Positions 50,389-62,747 of a stretch of DNA of 64,000 bases are shown in pieces; the first letter of the stretch is position 1, and every line of letters starts with the position of its first letter. The notes beneath the pieces were generated by a model. That model made no database searches. It saw only the letters and a program-made list of their open reading frames with translations, and was not told where the DNA came from. This stretch comes from an uncultured Pelagibacteraceae bacterium (GTDB lineage Bacteria > Pseudomonadota > Alphaproteobacteria > Pelagibacterales > Pelagibacteraceae). A program made the position numbers and the translations under genes. The stretch spans positions 1 to 64,000 of the forward strand of contig CACNVX010000001.1 of the NCBI GenBank assembly GCA_902624045.1, given 5' to 3'.

Positions 50389-51547
50389 AAATTTGAACTT
50401 AAATTTTGGACCGCAGCATCCTGCTGCGCATGGTGTTCTTAGACTTATTTTAGAACTTGATGGTGAAATTGTTGAAAAAGCTGATCCACATATTGGTTTA
50501 TTACATAGAGGCACCGAAAAATTAATTGAGAATAAAACTTACATGCAAGCAGTTCCTTACTTTGATAGATTAGATTATGTGGCTCCGATGAATCAAGAGC
50601 ACGCCTTTGCTTTGGCTGTAGAAAAAATTCTTAAAATTGATGTGCCAATTAGAGGTCAATATATAAGAGTAATATTTTGTGAAATTGGAAGAATTTTAAG
50701 TCATATTTTAAATGTAACCACCCAAGCGATGGATGTTGGAGCTTTAACTCCTACACTGTGGGGATTTGAGGAAAGAGAAAAATTAATGGGTTTTTATGAG
50801 AGAGTTTCTGGATCCAGACTTCATGCAAATTATTTTAGAGCTGGAGGCGTTCATCAGGACTTCCCCCAAGGTTTGGAGGAAGATATTGCAACATTTTGTG
50901 AAACGTTTCCAAAAATAATTAATGATTTAGAAAGTTTATTAACAGACAACAGAATTTTTAAACAACGAAATGTAGATATAGGTGTTGTCTCAAAACAAGA
51001 TGCACTTGATTATTCATTTTCAGGAGTAATGATAAGAGGTTCAGGTGTTCCTTGGGATTTAAGAAAATCACAACCCTACGATTGTTATAAAGAAATAGAT
51101 TTTAACATCCCAGTTGGTAAAAATGGAGATTGTTACGATCGATATTTATGTAGAATAGAAGAAATGAAGGAAAGTGTATCTATCATTAAACAGTGTTTAT
51201 CAAAAATGGAGAAAGGTCCTGTTAAATCTTTAGATGGAAAAATAAGCCCTCCACCAAAAAAAGATATAAAGCAATCGATGGAAGCCTTGATTCATCATTT
51301 TAAACTATTCACAGAAGGTTATAGGGTTCCAAATGATGAAATATATACTGCTGTCGAGGCACCTAAGGGAGAATTTGGTGTTTACTTAATATCTGATGGT
51401 TCAAGTAAACCTTATAAATGCAAAATAAGAGCACCAGGTTTCTCTCATTTACAATCAATGGATTATTTGATTAAGGGTCATATGTTAGCTGATGTACCTG
51501 CTGTACTTGGTTCATTAGATATAGTTTTTGGTGAGGTAGACAGATGA
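50372..51547 (+). CDS. nuoD: NADH-quinone oxidoreductase subunit D
   Basis: 391-residue 49-kDa subunit that lines the quinone pocket. [14 protein letters not shown] near the N-terminus holds the quinone-contacting His; [10 protein letters not shown] and [13 protein letters not shown] are further landmarks. Full length for alphaproteobacteria. Overlaps nuoE by 4 nt. Confidence 0.97.
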   Translation: MTKKIKNLNLNFGPQHPAAHGVLRLILELDGEIVEKADPHIGLLHRGTEKLIENKTYMQAVPYFDRLDYVAPMNQEHAFALAVEKILKIDVPIRGQYIRVIFCEIGRILSHILNVTTQAMDVGALTPTLWGFEEREKLMGFYERVSGSRLHANYFRAGGVHQDFPQGLEEDIATFCETFPKIINDLESLLTDNRIFKQRNVDIGVVSKQDALDYSFSGVMIRGSGVPWDLRKSQPYDCYKEIDFNIPVGKNGDCYDRYLCRIEEMKESVSIIKQCLSKMEKGPVKSLDGKISPPPKKDIKQSMEALIHHFKLFTEGYRVPNDEIYTAVEAPKGEFGVYLISDGSSKPYKCKIRAPGFSHLQSMDYLIKGHMLADVPAVLGSLDIVFGEVDR

Positions 51548-52152
51548 GCTTAAGAAGACCTTCAAAAAATCAACCTGAAAAATTTGAATTTAATTCTCAA
51601 TCTCTTGAAGCTGCTAATAATATTATTTCAAAATACCCTGAAGGAAAACAACAAAGCGCTGTTATGGCATTATTATATATTGCTCAAAGACAAAATAATA
51701 ATTGGATACCTTTAGCAGCTATGAAGTACATCGCAAAATTTTTAAAGATGCCTTATATAAAGGTTTATGAGGTAGCAACTTTTTACACTATGTATAATCT
51801 TTCTCCAGTTGGTAAACATTTTATTCAAATTTGTACAACAACCCCCTGTATGATTAGAGGTGCTAATAAATTAGTTGAAGCTTGTAAAGAAAAAATATCT
51901 AAAAATGAATGTGAATTATCAAATGATGAAAGTTGTTCATGGATGGAAGTTGAATGTTTGGGGGCATGTGTTAACGCACCAATGATGCAAATCAATGATG
52001 AATATTATGAAGACTTAGATAAAGATAAAACACTTAAAATTTTAGAAAAAATTTTAAATGGTGAGACACCAAAACCTGGATCATATAGAGGTAGGTTAAA
52101 TAATGAGCCAGAAAATAACAGAAAAACACTTTTGGATTTTAAAAATGCTTAA
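51544..52152 (+). CDS. nuoE: NADH-quinone oxidoreductase subunit E
   Basis: 202-residue 24-kDa thioredoxin-like subunit with the [2Fe-2S] cluster N1a. Ligands are seen as CTTTPCM and [10 protein letters not shown]. The C-terminal tail [15 protein letters not shown] is typical of alphaproteobacterial and mitochondrial forms. It overlaps nuoF by 8 nt if nuoF starts at 52145. Confidence 0.95.
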   Translation: MSLRRPSKNQPEKFEFNSQSLEAANNIISKYPEGKQQSAVMALLYIAQRQNNNWIPLAAMKYIAKFLKMPYIKVYEVATFYTMYNLSPVGKHFIQICTTTPCMIRGANKLVEACKEKISKNECELSNDESCSWMEVECLGACVNAPMMQINDEYYEDLDKDKTLKILEKILNGETPKPGSYRGRLNNEPENNRKTLLDFKNA

Positions 52153-53476
52153 GGATAACGATAGAATATTTAAAAACTTATACAATGATATGGGTGCCGA
52201 TGTAGTCTCAGCCCAAAAAAGAGGTGATTGGGTCAAAACAGAAGAAATTATAAACAAAGGTAGAGATTGGATAATCAATGAAATCAAAGAATCTCAACTT
52301 AGAGGTCGAGGTGGAGCTGGTTTTCCCACTGGTTTGAAATGGTCTTTTGCACCTAAAGAGGTGGGCTCTAGACCTCACTATCTGGTAATAAATGGCGATG
52401 AGTCAGAGCCAGGCACTTGCAAAGACAGAGATATTTTAAGATTTGAGCCTCACAAATTAATTGAGGGTTGTTTAATAGCTTCATATGCAGTTCAAGCACA
52501 TATTTGTTATATTTACATAAGAGGTGAATATTTTGTTGATGGACAGAAATTACAAGCGGCTATTGATGAAGCGTATGAAAAAAAATTGATTGGAAAAAAC
52601 GCCTCAGGAACAGGTTGGGATTTAGATATTTACATTCATTATGGTGCTGGAGCCTACATATGTGGTGAAGAAACAGCTTTATTAGAAAGCATAGAAGGAA
52701 AAAAAGGACAACCGAGGCTAAAACCACCTTTCCCAGCTCTTATAGGTTTATATGGTTGTCCAACAATTATAAATAATGTTGAAACAATAGCAGTGGTCCC
52801 AACAATTCTTAGAAGAGGAGGTAAATGGTTTGCTTCACTTGGAAGAGAAAAAAATACAGGAACAAAAATATTTTGTATTTCAGGAAATGTAAATAAACCA
52901 TGTAACGTCGAGGAAGAAATGAATATTCCTTTAAAACAATTAATTGAGGTTCATGCTGGTGGTGTTGTTGGAGGTTGGGATAATTTACAAGCTGTTATAC
53001 CAGGTGGCTCATCAATGCCTCTTATACCAAAAGATAAATGTGAAACATTAACAATGGATTTTGATTCTCTTATGGCAGAAAAAAGTGGTCTAGGAACAGC
53101 TGGTGTTGTTGTGATTAATAAAGATCAGGACATTATAAAATGCATGGCAAGAATTGCAAGATTTTATAAACATGAAAGTTGCGGTCAATGTACTCCTTGC
53201 AGAGAAGGATCAGGCTGGATGTGGAGAATGCTTGAGAGAATGGCAAAAGGAGACGCTACTAAGGATGAAGTTAATATGTTAAGTGATGTCACTAATCAAA
53301 TTGCAGGTCATACAATTTGTGCATTTGGTGAAGGCTCTTCTTGGCCAGTTCAAGGGCTTTTGAGACATTTCAAAAAAGAAATTGAGGAAAGAAACAATCT
53401 AGACCCAATTGTTCAGAAAAAAAATAATATTCCTTATTTAGTTGATCAACATTTATTAGAAAAAAAAAATGCTTAA
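52145..53476 (+). CDS. nuoF: NADH-quinone oxidoreductase subunit F
   Basis: 443-residue 51-kDa subunit that binds NADH and [16 protein letters not shown] is the FMN/NADH motif, [19 protein letters not shown] the glycine-rich site, and [12 protein letters not shown] holds three ligands of cluster N3. The ATG at 52145 ([13 protein letters not shown]) matches the usual NuoF N-terminus; an in-frame ATG at 52103 would add 14 residues and overlap nuoE by 50 nt, so it is not preferred. Overlaps nuoG by 8 nt. Confidence 0.95.
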   Translation: MLKDNDRIFKNLYNDMGADVVSAQKRGDWVKTEEIINKGRDWIINEIKESQLRGRGGAGFPTGLKWSFAPKEVGSRPHYLVINGDESEPGTCKDRDILRFEPHKLIEGCLIASYAVQAHICYIYIRGEYFVDGQKLQAAIDEAYEKKLIGKNASGTGWDLDIYIHYGAGAYICGEETALLESIEGKKGQPRLKPPFPALIGLYGCPTIINNVETIAVVPTILRRGGKWFASLGREKNTGTKIFCISGNVNKPCNVEEEMNIPLKQLIEVHAGGVVGGWDNLQAVIPGGSSMPLIPKDKCETLTMDFDSLMAEKSGLGTAGVVVINKDQDIIKCMARIARFYKHESCGQCTPCREGSGWMWRMLERMAKGDATKDEVNMLSDVTNQIAGHTICAFGEGSSWPVQGLLRHFKKEIEERNNLDPIVQKKNNIPYLVDQHLLEKKNA

Positions 53477-55505
53477 ACTCAAAGTAAATGATATTGAAGT
53501 TGAAGTCGAAGAAGGTCTAACTGTCCTTCAGGCTTGTGAGAAAGCAGGGATTGAGATTCCTAGGTTTTGTTATCATGAAAAATTATCAATCGCAGGAAAT
53601 TGTAGAATGTGTTTGGTAGAGATGGAAAAATCTCCAAAACCAATTGCATCTTGTGCCATGCCAGCTGCAGAAGGAATGAACATTAAAACAAATACTGAGT
53701 TTGTTGAAAAAGCTAGAAAAGGTGTGATGGAATTTCTATTAGCAAATCATCCTTTAGATTGTCCCGTATGTGATCAAGGTGGGGAATGTGATCTTCAAGA
53801 TCAATCAATGTATTATGGAGTTGATAAATCAAGATTTAAAGAAAATAAAAGAATGGTTCCAGAAAAGAACATGGGACCGTTAATTAAAACACAAATGACC
53901 AGATGTATCCATTGCACAAGATGTGTTAGATTTGCAACAGAAGTAGCTGGTGTTCCTGAGCTAGGAGCTATCGGTAGAGGTGAGGATATGCAAATTACAA
54001 CTTATTTAGAACAATCAATGCAATCGGAGTTATCAGCAAATGTAGTGGATCTTTGCCCAGTAGGTGCATTGACATCAAAGCCCTATGTTTTTGAAGCACG
54101 ACCATGGGAATTAAAAAAAACTGAAACTATTGATGTTATGGACGCAATTGGTTCTAATGTAAGAGTAGATACATATGATTGGGAAGTGAAAAGAGTTCTA
54201 CCAATTATAAATGAAGACATTAACGAAGAATGGATTTCAGATAAAACAAGATATGCTTGTGATGGTTTACTTCATCAAAGATTAGACACGCCATTCATTA
54301 AATATAATAAAAAATTTGAGAAAGCTAGTTGGGCAGAAGTTTTTAAAATTATTAAATCCAAATTTGAAAACACTAGTAAGGAAAAAATATGTGGTTTTAT
54401 TGGAGATTTAAATAATATGGAGACTGGTTATGTATTTAAAGAATTTTTTGACAGAACTCTTAATATTAAAAATTATGAAACAAGATCTGATAACAGATAT
54501 GTTGATGTTTCTCAAAGAAAAAACTACATATTTAATTCGAGTATAAATGGAATAGATGAGTCTGATTTAATTTTCCTAGTAGGATGTAATCCAAGATATG
54601 AAGCAACTATTTTAAATGCAAGAATAAGAAAAGCATATTTAAATAATAATACAAAAATAGTTTCTTTAAACGAAGCTGGTGATTTAACTTATCCATATAA
54701 AAATTTAGATGGTCAGTCTCAAACATTAAAAGATATCTTTGAAAACAATCATGAACTGTCTAAGGATATTATAAATTCTAAAAAACCTATGATAATAATT
54801 GGTGAGTCATTTTTTAGATTAAATTCTTCTAAGTTTTTATTCAGTAAAATAAATGAGTTTTTAAAAAAAAATAATAAATTTTTAGACGAATGGAAACCTA
54901 TAAACATTCTCTCCTGCGATGCATCGGCAGTTGGAAATTTCGACATTGGTTTAATAAATAATGAAAAAAATTTATTAAGTGAACTAAAAGAACATAAGTT
55001 TGAAATAATTTATTTATTAGGTCAAGATAATTTGAATTTTAATAAAGAAAATGAATTTATAATTTATCAAGGGAGTCATGGAGATAATGGTGCAGAAATT
55101 GCAGATATTATTTTGCCTGGTTCAGCTTATACCGAGCAGGATGGTTATTTCACAAATCTAGAGGGCAAAGTTCAAAAAGCATATAAAGCATCTTATCCAC
55201 CAGGTGAAGCCAAAGAGGATTGGCAAATAATAAATGAGATTGCAGAGTATATGAATAATAGAAAATTATTTAATGATAAAGATGAATTAGAAAGTAGCAT
55301 GTTTAATTACTTAAAATTAAAACAAGATAAAGAAAAAGAAATTCAAGAATTTTATGATCATAATTTTCTTGAATTTCAAAATGAAAAATTATTTCTAGAT
55401 ATTAAGCCTTATTTCTTCTCAAATGTTATAGCCAGATCATCTAAGACAATGATTGAGTGCAACAATTCAAAATTAAATTTTAAATCTACAGGTACTGAGG
55501 GTTAA
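53469..55505 (+). CDS. nuoG: NADH-quinone oxidoreductase subunit G
   Basis: 678-residue 75-kDa subunit carrying several iron-sulfur clusters. N-terminal [2Fe-2S] in [20 protein letters not shown], the His/Cys [4Fe-4S] in [18 protein letters not shown], and another [4Fe-4S] in [12 protein letters not shown] with [10 protein letters not shown] molybdopterin-oxidoreductase-like domain without cofactor follows; [18 protein letters not shown] marks its end. The C-terminal half is more A/T-rich and variable than the first third. One base separates it from nuoH. Confidence 0.96.
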   Translation: MLKLKVNDIEVEVEEGLTVLQACEKAGIEIPRFCYHEKLSIAGNCRMCLVEMEKSPKPIASCAMPAAEGMNIKTNTEFVEKARKGVMEFLLANHPLDCPVCDQGGECDLQDQSMYYGVDKSRFKENKRMVPEKNMGPLIKTQMTRCIHCTRCVRFATEVAGVPELGAIGRGEDMQITTYLEQSMQSELSANVVDLCPVGALTSKPYVFEARPWELKKTETIDVMDAIGSNVRVDTYDWEVKRVLPIINEDINEEWISDKTRYACDGLLHQRLDTPFIKYNKKFEKASWAEVFKIIKSKFENTSKEKICGFIGDLNNMETGYVFKEFFDRTLNIKNYETRSDNRYVDVSQRKNYIFNSSINGIDESDLIFLVGCNPRYEATILNARIRKAYLNNNTKIVSLNEAGDLTYPYKNLDGQSQTLKDIFENNHELSKDIINSKKPMIIIGESFFRLNSSKFLFSKINEFLKKNNKFLDEWKPINILSCDASAVGNFDIGLINNEKNLLSELKEHKFEIIYLLGQDNLNFNKENEFIIYQGSHGDNGAEIADIILPGSAYTEQDGYFTNLEGKVQKAYKASYPPGEAKEDWQIINEIAEYMNNRKLFNDKDELESSMFNYLKLKQDKEKEIQEFYDHNFLEFQNEKLFLDIKPYFFSNVIARSSKTMIECNNSKLNFKSTGTEG

Positions 55506-55506
55506 T

Positions 55507-56505
55507 ATGGAATATTTGAGTATAGTTTTTCAAGAAATTTATAAAATATTATTTTTACTTGTTCCTGTATTAGTTTCAGTTGCGATGATTGTCTGGCTTG
55601 ATAGGAGAGTTTGGGCATTTGTGCAAAAAAGGCAAGGGCCGAATGTAGTTGGTCCTTTTGGATTGCTACAATCTTTAGCTGATGCCTTAAAATATATATT
55701 TAAAGAAATGATAATACCTTCAAGCTCAAATAAAGTGATATTCATATTAGCACCTATTGTAACCATGACATTAGCTTTGATCGCTTGGGCGGTTATTCCG
55801 TTTAGTGCAACACAAGTATTAGCAGATATAAATGTTGGTATTCTTTACTTATTTGCAGTTTCATCTTTGGGTGTTTACGGAATTATTATGGGAGGCTGGG
55901 CATCAAATTCCAAATACCCTTTTTTGGGAGCAATTAGATCTGCTGCACAGATGGTTTCTTATGAAGTTTCAATTGGAGTTATTATAATAAATGTACTTTT
56001 ATGTGTTGGCTCACTTAACTTAAACGATATTGTTGTTGCTCAACAAAATCTTTGGTTTGTTATTCCTTTATTTCCTATGTTTGTGATATTTTTTATTTCA
56101 GCTTTAGCTGAAACAAATAGGCCTCCATTTGATCTACCAGAGGCTGAAGCTGAATTAGTTGCTGGATATCAAACTGAATATTCTGGAATGATGTATGCAA
56201 TGTTCTGGTTAGGTGAATATGCAAATATATTGCTTATGTGCGCAATGGGAGCAATACTTTTTTTAGGTGGATGGTTATCGCCTATTGAAATTTACCCATT
56301 CACACTAGTTCCTGGAGCATTATGGTTAATATTAAAAATTTTATTTTTGTTTTTTTTGTTTGCTTTAGTGAAAGCAATAGTTCCAAGATATAGATATGAT
56401 CAGCTTATGAGATTGGGCTGGAAAGTATTTCTTCCATTTTCACTAATTTGGGTCGTATTAACTGCAAGTTTTTTATTTTACTTTAATCTCTTACCAATTA
56501 ATTAA
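55507..56505 (+). CDS. nuoH: NADH-quinone oxidoreductase subunit H
   Basis: 332-residue membrane subunit with eight hydrophobic segments that forms the quinone entry site. [29 protein letters not shown] and the acidic loop [21 protein letters not shown] are highly characteristic. Separated from nuoI by two bases. Confidence 0.97.
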   Translation: MEYLSIVFQEIYKILFLLVPVLVSVAMIVWLDRRVWAFVQKRQGPNVVGPFGLLQSLADALKYIFKEMIIPSSSNKVIFILAPIVTMTLALIAWAVIPFSATQVLADINVGILYLFAVSSLGVYGIIMGGWASNSKYPFLGAIRSAAQMVSYEVSIGVIIINVLLCVGSLNLNDIVVAQQNLWFVIPLFPMFVIFFISALAETNRPPFDLPEAEAELVAGYQTEYSGMMYAMFWLGEYANILLMCAMGAILFLGGWLSPIEIYPFTLVPGALWLILKILFLFFLFALVKAIVPRYRYDQLMRLGWKVFLPFSLIWVVLTASFLFYFNLLPIN

Positions 56506-56507
56506 TT

Positions 56508-56993
56508 ATGAAAATTTCCAGATTTTTAAAAACAATTTTTATGACAGATTTCGTCGGAGGTTTGTTTATAGCAATTAAAGAATTTTTTAAGCCAAAAAAA
56601 ACAATTAATTATCCTTTTGAAAAAGGTCAAATCAGTCCAAGATTTAGAGGTGAACATGCGTTAAGAAGATATCCAAATGGAGAAGAGAGATGTATAGCTT
56701 GCAAATTGTGCGAAGCTGTTTGTCCTGCACAAGCGATAACAATAGAGTCTACTCAGAGAGAGGACGGTAGTAGAAAAACAACACGTTACGACATAGATAT
56801 GATGAAATGCATTTATTGTGGTCTATGCGAAGAGTCATGTCCAGTTGATGCAATAGTTCAAGGACCTAATTTTGAATTCTCAACAGAAACAAGAGAAGAG
56901 CTTTATTACACAAAAGAAAAATTATTAGATAATGGAGATCGTTGGGAGAATATTTTAGACGCAAATATTAAAGCGGATAATATCCATAGATAA
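56508..56993 (+). CDS. nuoI: NADH-quinone oxidoreductase subunit I
   Basis: 161-residue subunit with two [4Fe-4S] ferredoxin motifs, [12 protein letters not shown] and [12 protein letters not shown], carrying clusters N6a and N6b. [19 protein letters not shown] is the usual lead-in. It passes electrons toward NuoB. A short N-terminal amphipathic helix docks it on the membrane arm. Confidence 0.97.
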   Translation: MKISRFLKTIFMTDFVGGLFIAIKEFFKPKKTINYPFEKGQISPRFRGEHALRRYPNGEERCIACKLCEAVCPAQAITIESTQREDGSRKTTRYDIDMMKCIYCGLCEESCPVDAIVQGPNFEFSTETREELYYTKEKLLDNGDRWENILDANIKADNIHR

Positions 56994-56996
56994 TTC

Positions 56997-57629
56997 ATGA
57001 TCGCTCATTCAATTTTTTTTTATACATTTTCTTTAATTGCGATTATTTCAGCCATAATGGTAACTGCTTCAAAAAATACAGTGCACTCAGTATTTTTTCT
57101 GATTCTTGATTTTATTAGTATCTCTTGCTTGTTCATCATGATAGGTGCAGAATTTTTAGGAATGATAATGTTGATTGTTTACGTAGGGGCAGTAGCAGTT
57201 TTATTTTTATTTGTAGTAATGATGTTGAATGTTGCTCAGCAAAAAAATCAATGGTTTGCATCAAAAAATAGCTCCAAACATATTCCTATTGGTTTAATTA
57301 TAAGCACACTTATTTTTGTTGAAATAATAATTGTAATTGGTGGATGGAAATACAAACCGGAAATTTTTGATATAAATAATTCACTTTCACAATCGAATGT
57401 AAGTAATACTCATTCTTTAGGCCAGATTTTGTACACTGATTATATTCACGTGTTTCAAATAAGCGGTATGATACTATTAGTTGCCATGATAGGGGCGATT
57501 GTATTAACTTTTAGACAAAGAGCTGGTGTTAAAAGACAAAGCTACATTAAGCAAATATCGCGAGAAAGAGTGGATGGTGTTGAGGTATTAAAAGTTGAGA
57601 CTAACAAAGGAGTAAGAATAGATGACTGA
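56997..57629 (+). CDS. nuoJ: NADH-quinone oxidoreductase subunit J
   Basis: 210-residue membrane subunit with five hydrophobic segments. [25 protein letters not shown] is represented by the key [19 protein letters not shown] pi-bulge helix used in coupling. It is somewhat longer than E. coli NuoJ because of a hydrophilic C-terminal tail. It overlaps nuoK by 8 nt. Confidence 0.95.
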   Translation: MIAHSIFFYTFSLIAIISAIMVTASKNTVHSVFFLILDFISISCLFIMIGAEFLGMIMLIVYVGAVAVLFLFVVMMLNVAQQKNQWFASKNSSKHIPIGLIISTLIFVEIIIVIGGWKYKPEIFDINNSLSQSNVSNTHSLGQILYTDYIHVFQISGMILLVAMIGAIVLTFRQRAGVKRQSYIKQISRERVDGVEVLKVETNKGVRIDD

Positions 57630-57933
57630 GATTGGTCTAGGACATTATCTAACTCTTGGCGCTGTAATTTTTTCAATTGGTGTTATTGGTATCTTTCTAA
57701 ATAGAAAAAATATTATTGTAATACTAATGAGTATTGAATTAATATTACTTGCCGTAAATATAAATTTAGTTTCATTTTCAATATTTCTAGGTGATTTAGC
57801 TGGTCAGGTTTTTACTTTATTTATTCTTACTGTTGCTGCTGCAGAAGCAGCAATAGGATTGGCCATTATCGTAGTATATTTTAGAAATTCTGGAACCATC
57901 AGGGTTGAAGAAATAGATAAGTTGAAAGGTTAA
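57622..57933 (+). CDS. nuoK: NADH-quinone oxidoreductase subunit K
   Basis: 103-residue membrane subunit with three helices and two buried glutamates needed for proton transfer: the first in [15 protein letters not shown] and the second in [12 protein letters not shown]. Related to MrpC antiporter subunits. Two bases precede nuoL. Confidence 0.96.
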   Translation: MTEIGLGHYLTLGAVIFSIGVIGIFLNRKNIIVILMSIELILLAVNINLVSFSIFLGDLAGQVFTLFILTVAAAEAAIGLAIIVVYFRNSGTIRVEEIDKLKG

Positions 57934-57935
57934 CT

Positions 57936-59846
57936 ATGGAACTTTCAATTATATTTCTTCCTCTTATAGCGTCAATTATTTCGGGTTTTTTTGGAAGATA
58001 TATCGGTGATAGAAACTCTGAAATAGTAACAAGTGCTCTTGTTTCAATTTCTTCACTCTTATCAATACATGTTCTTTATCAAGTAATTGTTAATCAATAT
58101 GAAGAAAATATTGTTATTGCTACTTGGATAAGTTCGGGGTCACTTGATGTAAATTGGTCGATGTTAATTGATCCATTGTCAGCAGTTATGCTAGTTGTTG
58201 TAACTTCTGTATCTGCTCTTGTGCATATCTACTCAATTGGTTACATGTCGCATGATCCTCATAAGCCAAGATTTATGGCTTATTTGTCATTATTCACTTT
58301 TGCTATGTTAATGCTTGTGACCTCAGATAATTTTATTCAACTATTTTTTGGTTGGGAAGGTGTTGGTCTTTGTTCATATTTCTTAATTGGTTTTTGGTTT
58401 AAAAAGGAAAGTGCAAATGCTGCAGCTATCAAAGCATTTGTTGTTAATAGAGTAGGTGACTTTGGTTTTGCTTTAGGAATTTTCTTAATATTTTATTTAT
58501 TTGGAACAGTTAATTACTCAGAAGTTTTTCAACAAATTCCAACTGTTATAGATAAAAATTTATCATTTTTAGGTTTTGAAGTTAAAGCAATAGATTTAGT
58601 TTGCTTATTCTTATTTATTGGTGCCATGGGTAAATCTGCGCAGATATTACTTCATACATGGCTACCTGATGCTATGGAAGGTCCAACTCCAGTTTCAGCG
58701 TTAATTCATGCAGCAACAATGGTTACTGCTGGAGTTTTCTTAGTAGTAAGATGTTCTCCAATTTATGAATATTCTCCATTAATACTAAATTTTATTACTA
58801 TTGTTGGAATGACTACAGCCTTTTTTGCAGCAACAGTGGCCTTAGTTCAAACGGATATAAAAAAAATAATTGCTTATTCTACATGTAGCCAACTTGGCTA
58901 TATGTTTTTTGCAGCTGGAGTAGGTGCGTATAACGTTGCTATGTTTCACTTATTTACTCACGCATTTTTTAAAGCTCTTTTATTTTTAGGATCTGGTTCA
59001 GTAATCCACGCATTTAAAGACGAACAAAATATAAATAATATGGGTGGTGTATGGAAAAAGCTACCATATACCTACGCTTTAATGATTATAGGAACTCTTG
59101 CTTTAACAGGTTTTCCATTTTTATCAGGGTTTTATTCTAAAGATGCAATCATAGAATTTGCGTATTTAAAAGGTAACACAACTGGATATTACGCTGCTGG
59201 GATTGGAATAATTACAGCATTTTTAACATCCATTTATTCGTGGAGATTGATATTTAAAACTTTCCATGGAGAATATAACAATAAAGAGATCAAGATTGAA
59301 GAAACTCATGAATCCCCAATGATTATGCTTCTTCCTCTGTTTATTCTTTCAATAGGAGCGGTGTTTTCTGGTTTTTTATTTAAAGATCTTTTTATTGGTC
59401 ATAGTGATAATCTTTTCTGGGCAGAGTCCATTAAGTTTTTAAACCCTTTAAGTACTGAACATCCTCCTTTATGGTTTTTACTTTTAACACCTTGTTTAGT
59501 TTTATTATCTATTCCAATTGCTTATTACTTGTTTGTAAGAAATAAAATTTTAACTCATGACATAGCGTCTATGAACAAACCTTTATATAATTTTTTAGTT
59601 AATAAATGGTATTTCGATGAGTTGTATGAATTATTATTCATAAAATCATCAAAAAAAATTGGTTTATTTTTATGGAAATTTTGTGATGGAACTATAATAG
59701 ATGGTTTTGGTCCTGATGGAATTTCCTCTTTAATTAAAAAATGTTCAATAAAAGCCACTAAATTTCAAAGTGGTTTTATCTATCAATATGCATTCATAAT
59801 GTTGGTAGGTTTCTCTGCCTTTTTAACCTTCTTAATAGTTAAATAA
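57936..59846 (+). CDS. nuoL: NADH-quinone oxidoreductase subunit L
   Basis: 636-residue antiporter-like subunit at the distal end of the membrane arm. FFGWEGVGLCSYFLIGFW carries the conserved Glu; LHTWLPDAMEGPTPVSALIHAATMVTAG is the central signature. The long lateral helix region lies near the C-terminus. The stop overlaps the nuoM start by one base. Confidence 0.97.
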   Translation: MELSIIFLPLIASIISGFFGRYIGDRNSEIVTSALVSISSLLSIHVLYQVIVNQYEENIVIATWISSGSLDVNWSMLIDPLSAVMLVVVTSVSALVHIYSIGYMSHDPHKPRFMAYLSLFTFAMLMLVTSDNFIQLFFGWEGVGLCSYFLIGFWFKKESANAAAIKAFVVNRVGDFGFALGIFLIFYLFGTVNYSEVFQQIPTVIDKNLSFLGFEVKAIDLVCLFLFIGAMGKSAQILLHTWLPDAMEGPTPVSALIHAATMVTAGVFLVVRCSPIYEYSPLILNFITIVGMTTAFFAATVALVQTDIKKIIAYSTCSQLGYMFFAAGVGAYNVAMFHLFTHAFFKALLFLGSGSVIHAFKDEQNINNMGGVWKKLPYTYALMIIGTLALTGFPFLSGFYSKDAIIEFAYLKGNTTGYYAAGIGIITAFLTSIYSWRLIFKTFHGEYNNKEIKIEETHESPMIMLLPLFILSIGAVFSGFLFKDLFIGHSDNLFWAESIKFLNPLSTEHPPLWFLLLTPCLVLLSIPIAYYLFVRNKILTHDIASMNKPLYNFLVNKWYFDELYELLFIKSSKKIGLFLWKFCDGTIIDGFGPDGISSLIKKCSIKATKFQSGFIYQYAFIMLVGFSAFLTFLIVK

Positions 59847-61327
59847 TGAATTTTCCCATTCTTTCTTCTTTAATACTATTACCAATAATAGGAGCTTTGT
59901 TTTTATTTTTTACTAAAGATAAAGAAGGAAATAATTTAACCGCTAAATACGTTGCTCTATTCACAACAGTTGTAAATTTTTTAATTTCTATTTATTTATG
60001 GATTGCTTTTGATCAGTATACCTCTAGTTTCCAATTTATAGAGGATAGAATATGGATTGAAGGATTTATTAATTATAAAGTTGGTATAGATGGAATCTCA
60101 ATTTTATTTGTTATATTAACAACTTTTATTACTCCACTATGTGTCATTTCTGTAAACAACTCGGTAAAAAATAGATTAAGAGATTTTTTAATTGCAATAC
60201 TGATTATGGAAAGCTTTATGATCGGTGTATTTTGTGCATTAGATTTAGTTGTATTTTATTTGTTTTTTGAAGCTGGATTGATTCCAATGTTTTTAATTAT
60301 TGGAATCTGGGGAGGTACAAGAAGAGTTTATTCTGCATTTAAATTTTTTTTATATACACTCTTAGGTTCTGTTTTAATGCTAGTAGCAATAATTTCAATT
60401 TATTGGATAACTGGGACAACAGATGTGGTTAAGCTTTATGAAATTGGTATTGATGTTAAATATCAAAATCTCTTATGGCTAGCGTTTTTTAGTTCATTTG
60501 CAGTTAAAACACCTATGTGGCCTGTTCATACATGGTTACCAGATGCACACGTTGAGGCTCCTACAGCAGGATCTGTATTGCTAGCAGCAATATTATTGAA
60601 GATGGCTGGATATGGATTTATAAGATTTTCATTAGGACTTTTTCCTGTAGCATCAGAGACATTTACCCCTTTAATTTATGTATTGAGTGTAATTGCAATT
60701 ATCTTCACGTCACTAATAGCTTTAATGCAAGAGGATATGAAAAAACTTATAGCTTATTCATCTGTTGCTCATATGGGGTTTGTAACATTAGGTATCTTCA
60801 CTCTACAACAACAGGGAATTGAAGGTAGTATAATTCAAATGGTAAGTCATGGATTGGTTTCAGCAGCTTTATTTTTAACTGTTGGAGTAGTTTATGACAG
60901 AATGCATTCTAGATTAATAAGTACTTATGGGGGATTAGTTTCTGTAATTCCAAAATATTCAATATTATTTATGATATTTGCCTTGGCATCCTTAGGTTTG
61001 CCAGGGACAAGTGGTTTTATTGGAGAGTTTTTAATTTTAATGGGTGCTTTCAAAGATAATTTTTTAGTGGCCGTTATTGCCAGTCTCGGAGTAATTTTAG
61101 GTGCAGCATATATGTTATGGTTATATAAGAGAGTAGTTTTTGGCAAACTAATAAATGAAGATCTCAAAAAAATTGTAGATTTAAACAGATCTGAATATTT
61201 TATTTTGAGTTGTTTGGCAGCTCCAATTTTATTTTATGGATTTTATCCAGATCCATTGATTAACACTATAGAGGTTTCTGTAACAGATTTAATTAACATG
61301 CATGAAACAAGTTTAGCTAGAAAATAA
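59846..61327 (+). CDS. nuoM: NADH-quinone oxidoreductase subunit M
   Basis: 493-residue antiporter-like proton-pumping subunit. FFEAGLIPMFLIIGIWGG holds the conserved Glu and VHTWLPDAHVEAPTAGSVLLAAILLKMAGYG the second signature with the pumping Lys. LPGTSGFIGEFL is also typical. One base separates it from nuoN. Confidence 0.97.
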   Translation: MNFPILSSLILLPIIGALFLFFTKDKEGNNLTAKYVALFTTVVNFLISIYLWIAFDQYTSSFQFIEDRIWIEGFINYKVGIDGISILFVILTTFITPLCVISVNNSVKNRLRDFLIAILIMESFMIGVFCALDLVVFYLFFEAGLIPMFLIIGIWGGTRRVYSAFKFFLYTLLGSVLMLVAIISIYWITGTTDVVKLYEIGIDVKYQNLLWLAFFSSFAVKTPMWPVHTWLPDAHVEAPTAGSVLLAAILLKMAGYGFIRFSLGLFPVASETFTPLIYVLSVIAIIFTSLIALMQEDMKKLIAYSSVAHMGFVTLGIFTLQQQGIEGSIIQMVSHGLVSAALFLTVGVVYDRMHSRLISTYGGLVSVIPKYSILFMIFALASLGLPGTSGFIGEFLILMGAFKDNFLVAVIASLGVILGAAYMLWLYKRVVFGKLINEDLKKIVDLNRSEYFILSCLAAPILFYGFYPDPLINTIEVSVTDLINMHETSLARK

Positions 61328-61328
61328 T

Positions 61329-62747
61329 ATGGAAAGTTTAAATTTAATATTACCTGAAATTTTTATTTCTATATCAATTATGTTTTTACTTATTTTGGGT
61401 GTATTTAAAAAAGATAGTTCTAAAATTACAGTCAATTTATCTTTATTTGCAATTTTAATTACAACAATAATAACAATAAATGAAACCTTCTCAGTTAATA
61501 GAGAAACTTTATTTAATGGAAGTGTTGTTATTGATCAAATGTCATCGTTGATGAAAATTATAACTTTAATTGGTGGTTTTTTAGTTTTAGTTATTTCATC
61601 AACATATTTAAAAACTTTTAAAATATACAATATAGAATATCCAATTCTAATTCTTAGCTCGATACTTGGTATGATGGTTATGATTAGTTCGAATGATTTA
61701 ATTGTTTTTTATATGGGACTTGAATTACAGTCATTAGCTCTGTACGTGTTGGCTACTTATAACCGAGATCAACTAAAATCATCTGAAGCTGGTTTGAAAT
61801 ATTTCGTTTTAAGTGCGCTTTCGTCTGGATTATTATTATATGGATGTTCACTAGTTTATGGTTTTGCTGGCTCAACCAATTTTGATATAATATCAAACCA
61901 ATTAAATTCTGATCAATATTTTTTAACATTTGGAATTGTATTCATTTTAGTTGGTTTAGCATTTAAAATTTCTGCTGTTCCATTTCATATGTGGGCACCT
62001 GATGTTTACGAAGGATCTCCAACAACTGTAACCTTATTTTTTACAATAGTACCAAAAATAGCTGCCTTAACTGTGTTTATAAGATTTTTATATGTTCCTT
62101 TTTTAAATTTAATTGATCAATGGCAAATGATAATTGTCTTCTTATCAATTGCCTCGATGATATTTGGAGCAGTTGCAGCAATAGGTCAAACTAATATTAA
62201 AAGACTAATTGCTTACAGTTCTATAAGTCATATTGGTTACACATTGGCAGGATTAGCTACAGCAACAAATGAGGGAATACAAAGTTCAATAATCTATATT
62301 TCAATATATGTTGTTATGAATTTAGCTCTTTTCTCTTGCTTATTAATGTTAAAAAGAAAAGATCAATATTATGAGAATATTGATGATCTTTCTGGGTTAT
62401 CAAAAAATCACCCTTTATTATCTTTATGTTTGTTGTTAATTTTATTTTCTTTAGCCGGAATACCGCCTTTAGCTGGCTTCTTTGCAAAATTTTATGTTTT
62501 TAAAGCTGTATTAGAACAATCAATGTATTTTTTAGCTATTATTGGACTGTTATCGACTGTAGTAGCTGCTTTTTATTACTTAAGAATTATAAAAATAATT
62601 TATTTTGATAAAGAAAAAGATCAATATGATACTGACCATAGCCTATGGTTAAAATTTTCACTTACAGTTTCAACAATATTAATTCTTTTTTACTTCGTGT
62701 TTCCAGGCGTGTTAATAGAAGTTGTATCAAGAATTAATATAATTTAA
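61329..62747 (+). CDS. nuoN: NADH-quinone oxidoreductase subunit N
   Basis: 472-residue third antiporter-like subunit. GLELQSLALYVLATYNR carries the conserved Glu, and FHMWAPDVYEGSPTTVTLFF and AGIPPLAGFFAKFYVF are NuoN signatures. Last nuo gene; its stop overlaps the birA start by one base, so birA and coaX extend the operon, the common alphaproteobacterial order. Confidence 0.97.
   Translation: MESLNLILPEIFISISIMFLLILGVFKKDSSKITVNLSLFAILITTIITINETFSVNRETLFNGSVVIDQMSSLMKIITLIGGFLVLVISSTYLKTFKIYNIEYPILILSSILGMMVMISSNDLIVFYMGLELQSLALYVLATYNRDQLKSSEAGLKYFVLSALSSGLLLYGCSLVYGFAGSTNFDIISNQLNSDQYFLTFGIVFILVGLAFKISAVPFHMWAPDVYEGSPTTVTLFFTIVPKIAALTVFIRFLYVPFLNLIDQWQMIIVFLSIASMIFGAVAAIGQTNIKRLIAYSSISHIGYTLAGLATATNEGIQSSIIYISIYVVMNLALFSCLLMLKRKDQYYENIDDLSGLSKNHPLLSLCLLLILFSLAGIPPLAGFFAKFYVFKAVLEQSMYFLAIIGLLSTVVAAFYYLRIIKIIYFDKEKDQYDTDHSLWLKFSLTVSTILILFYFVFPGVLIEVVSRINII

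Noticed and set aside
52103-52144. Upstream start for nuoF at 52103
   Set aside because: It would overlap nuoE by 50 nt; MLKDNDRIF at 52145 is the usual NuoF beginning.
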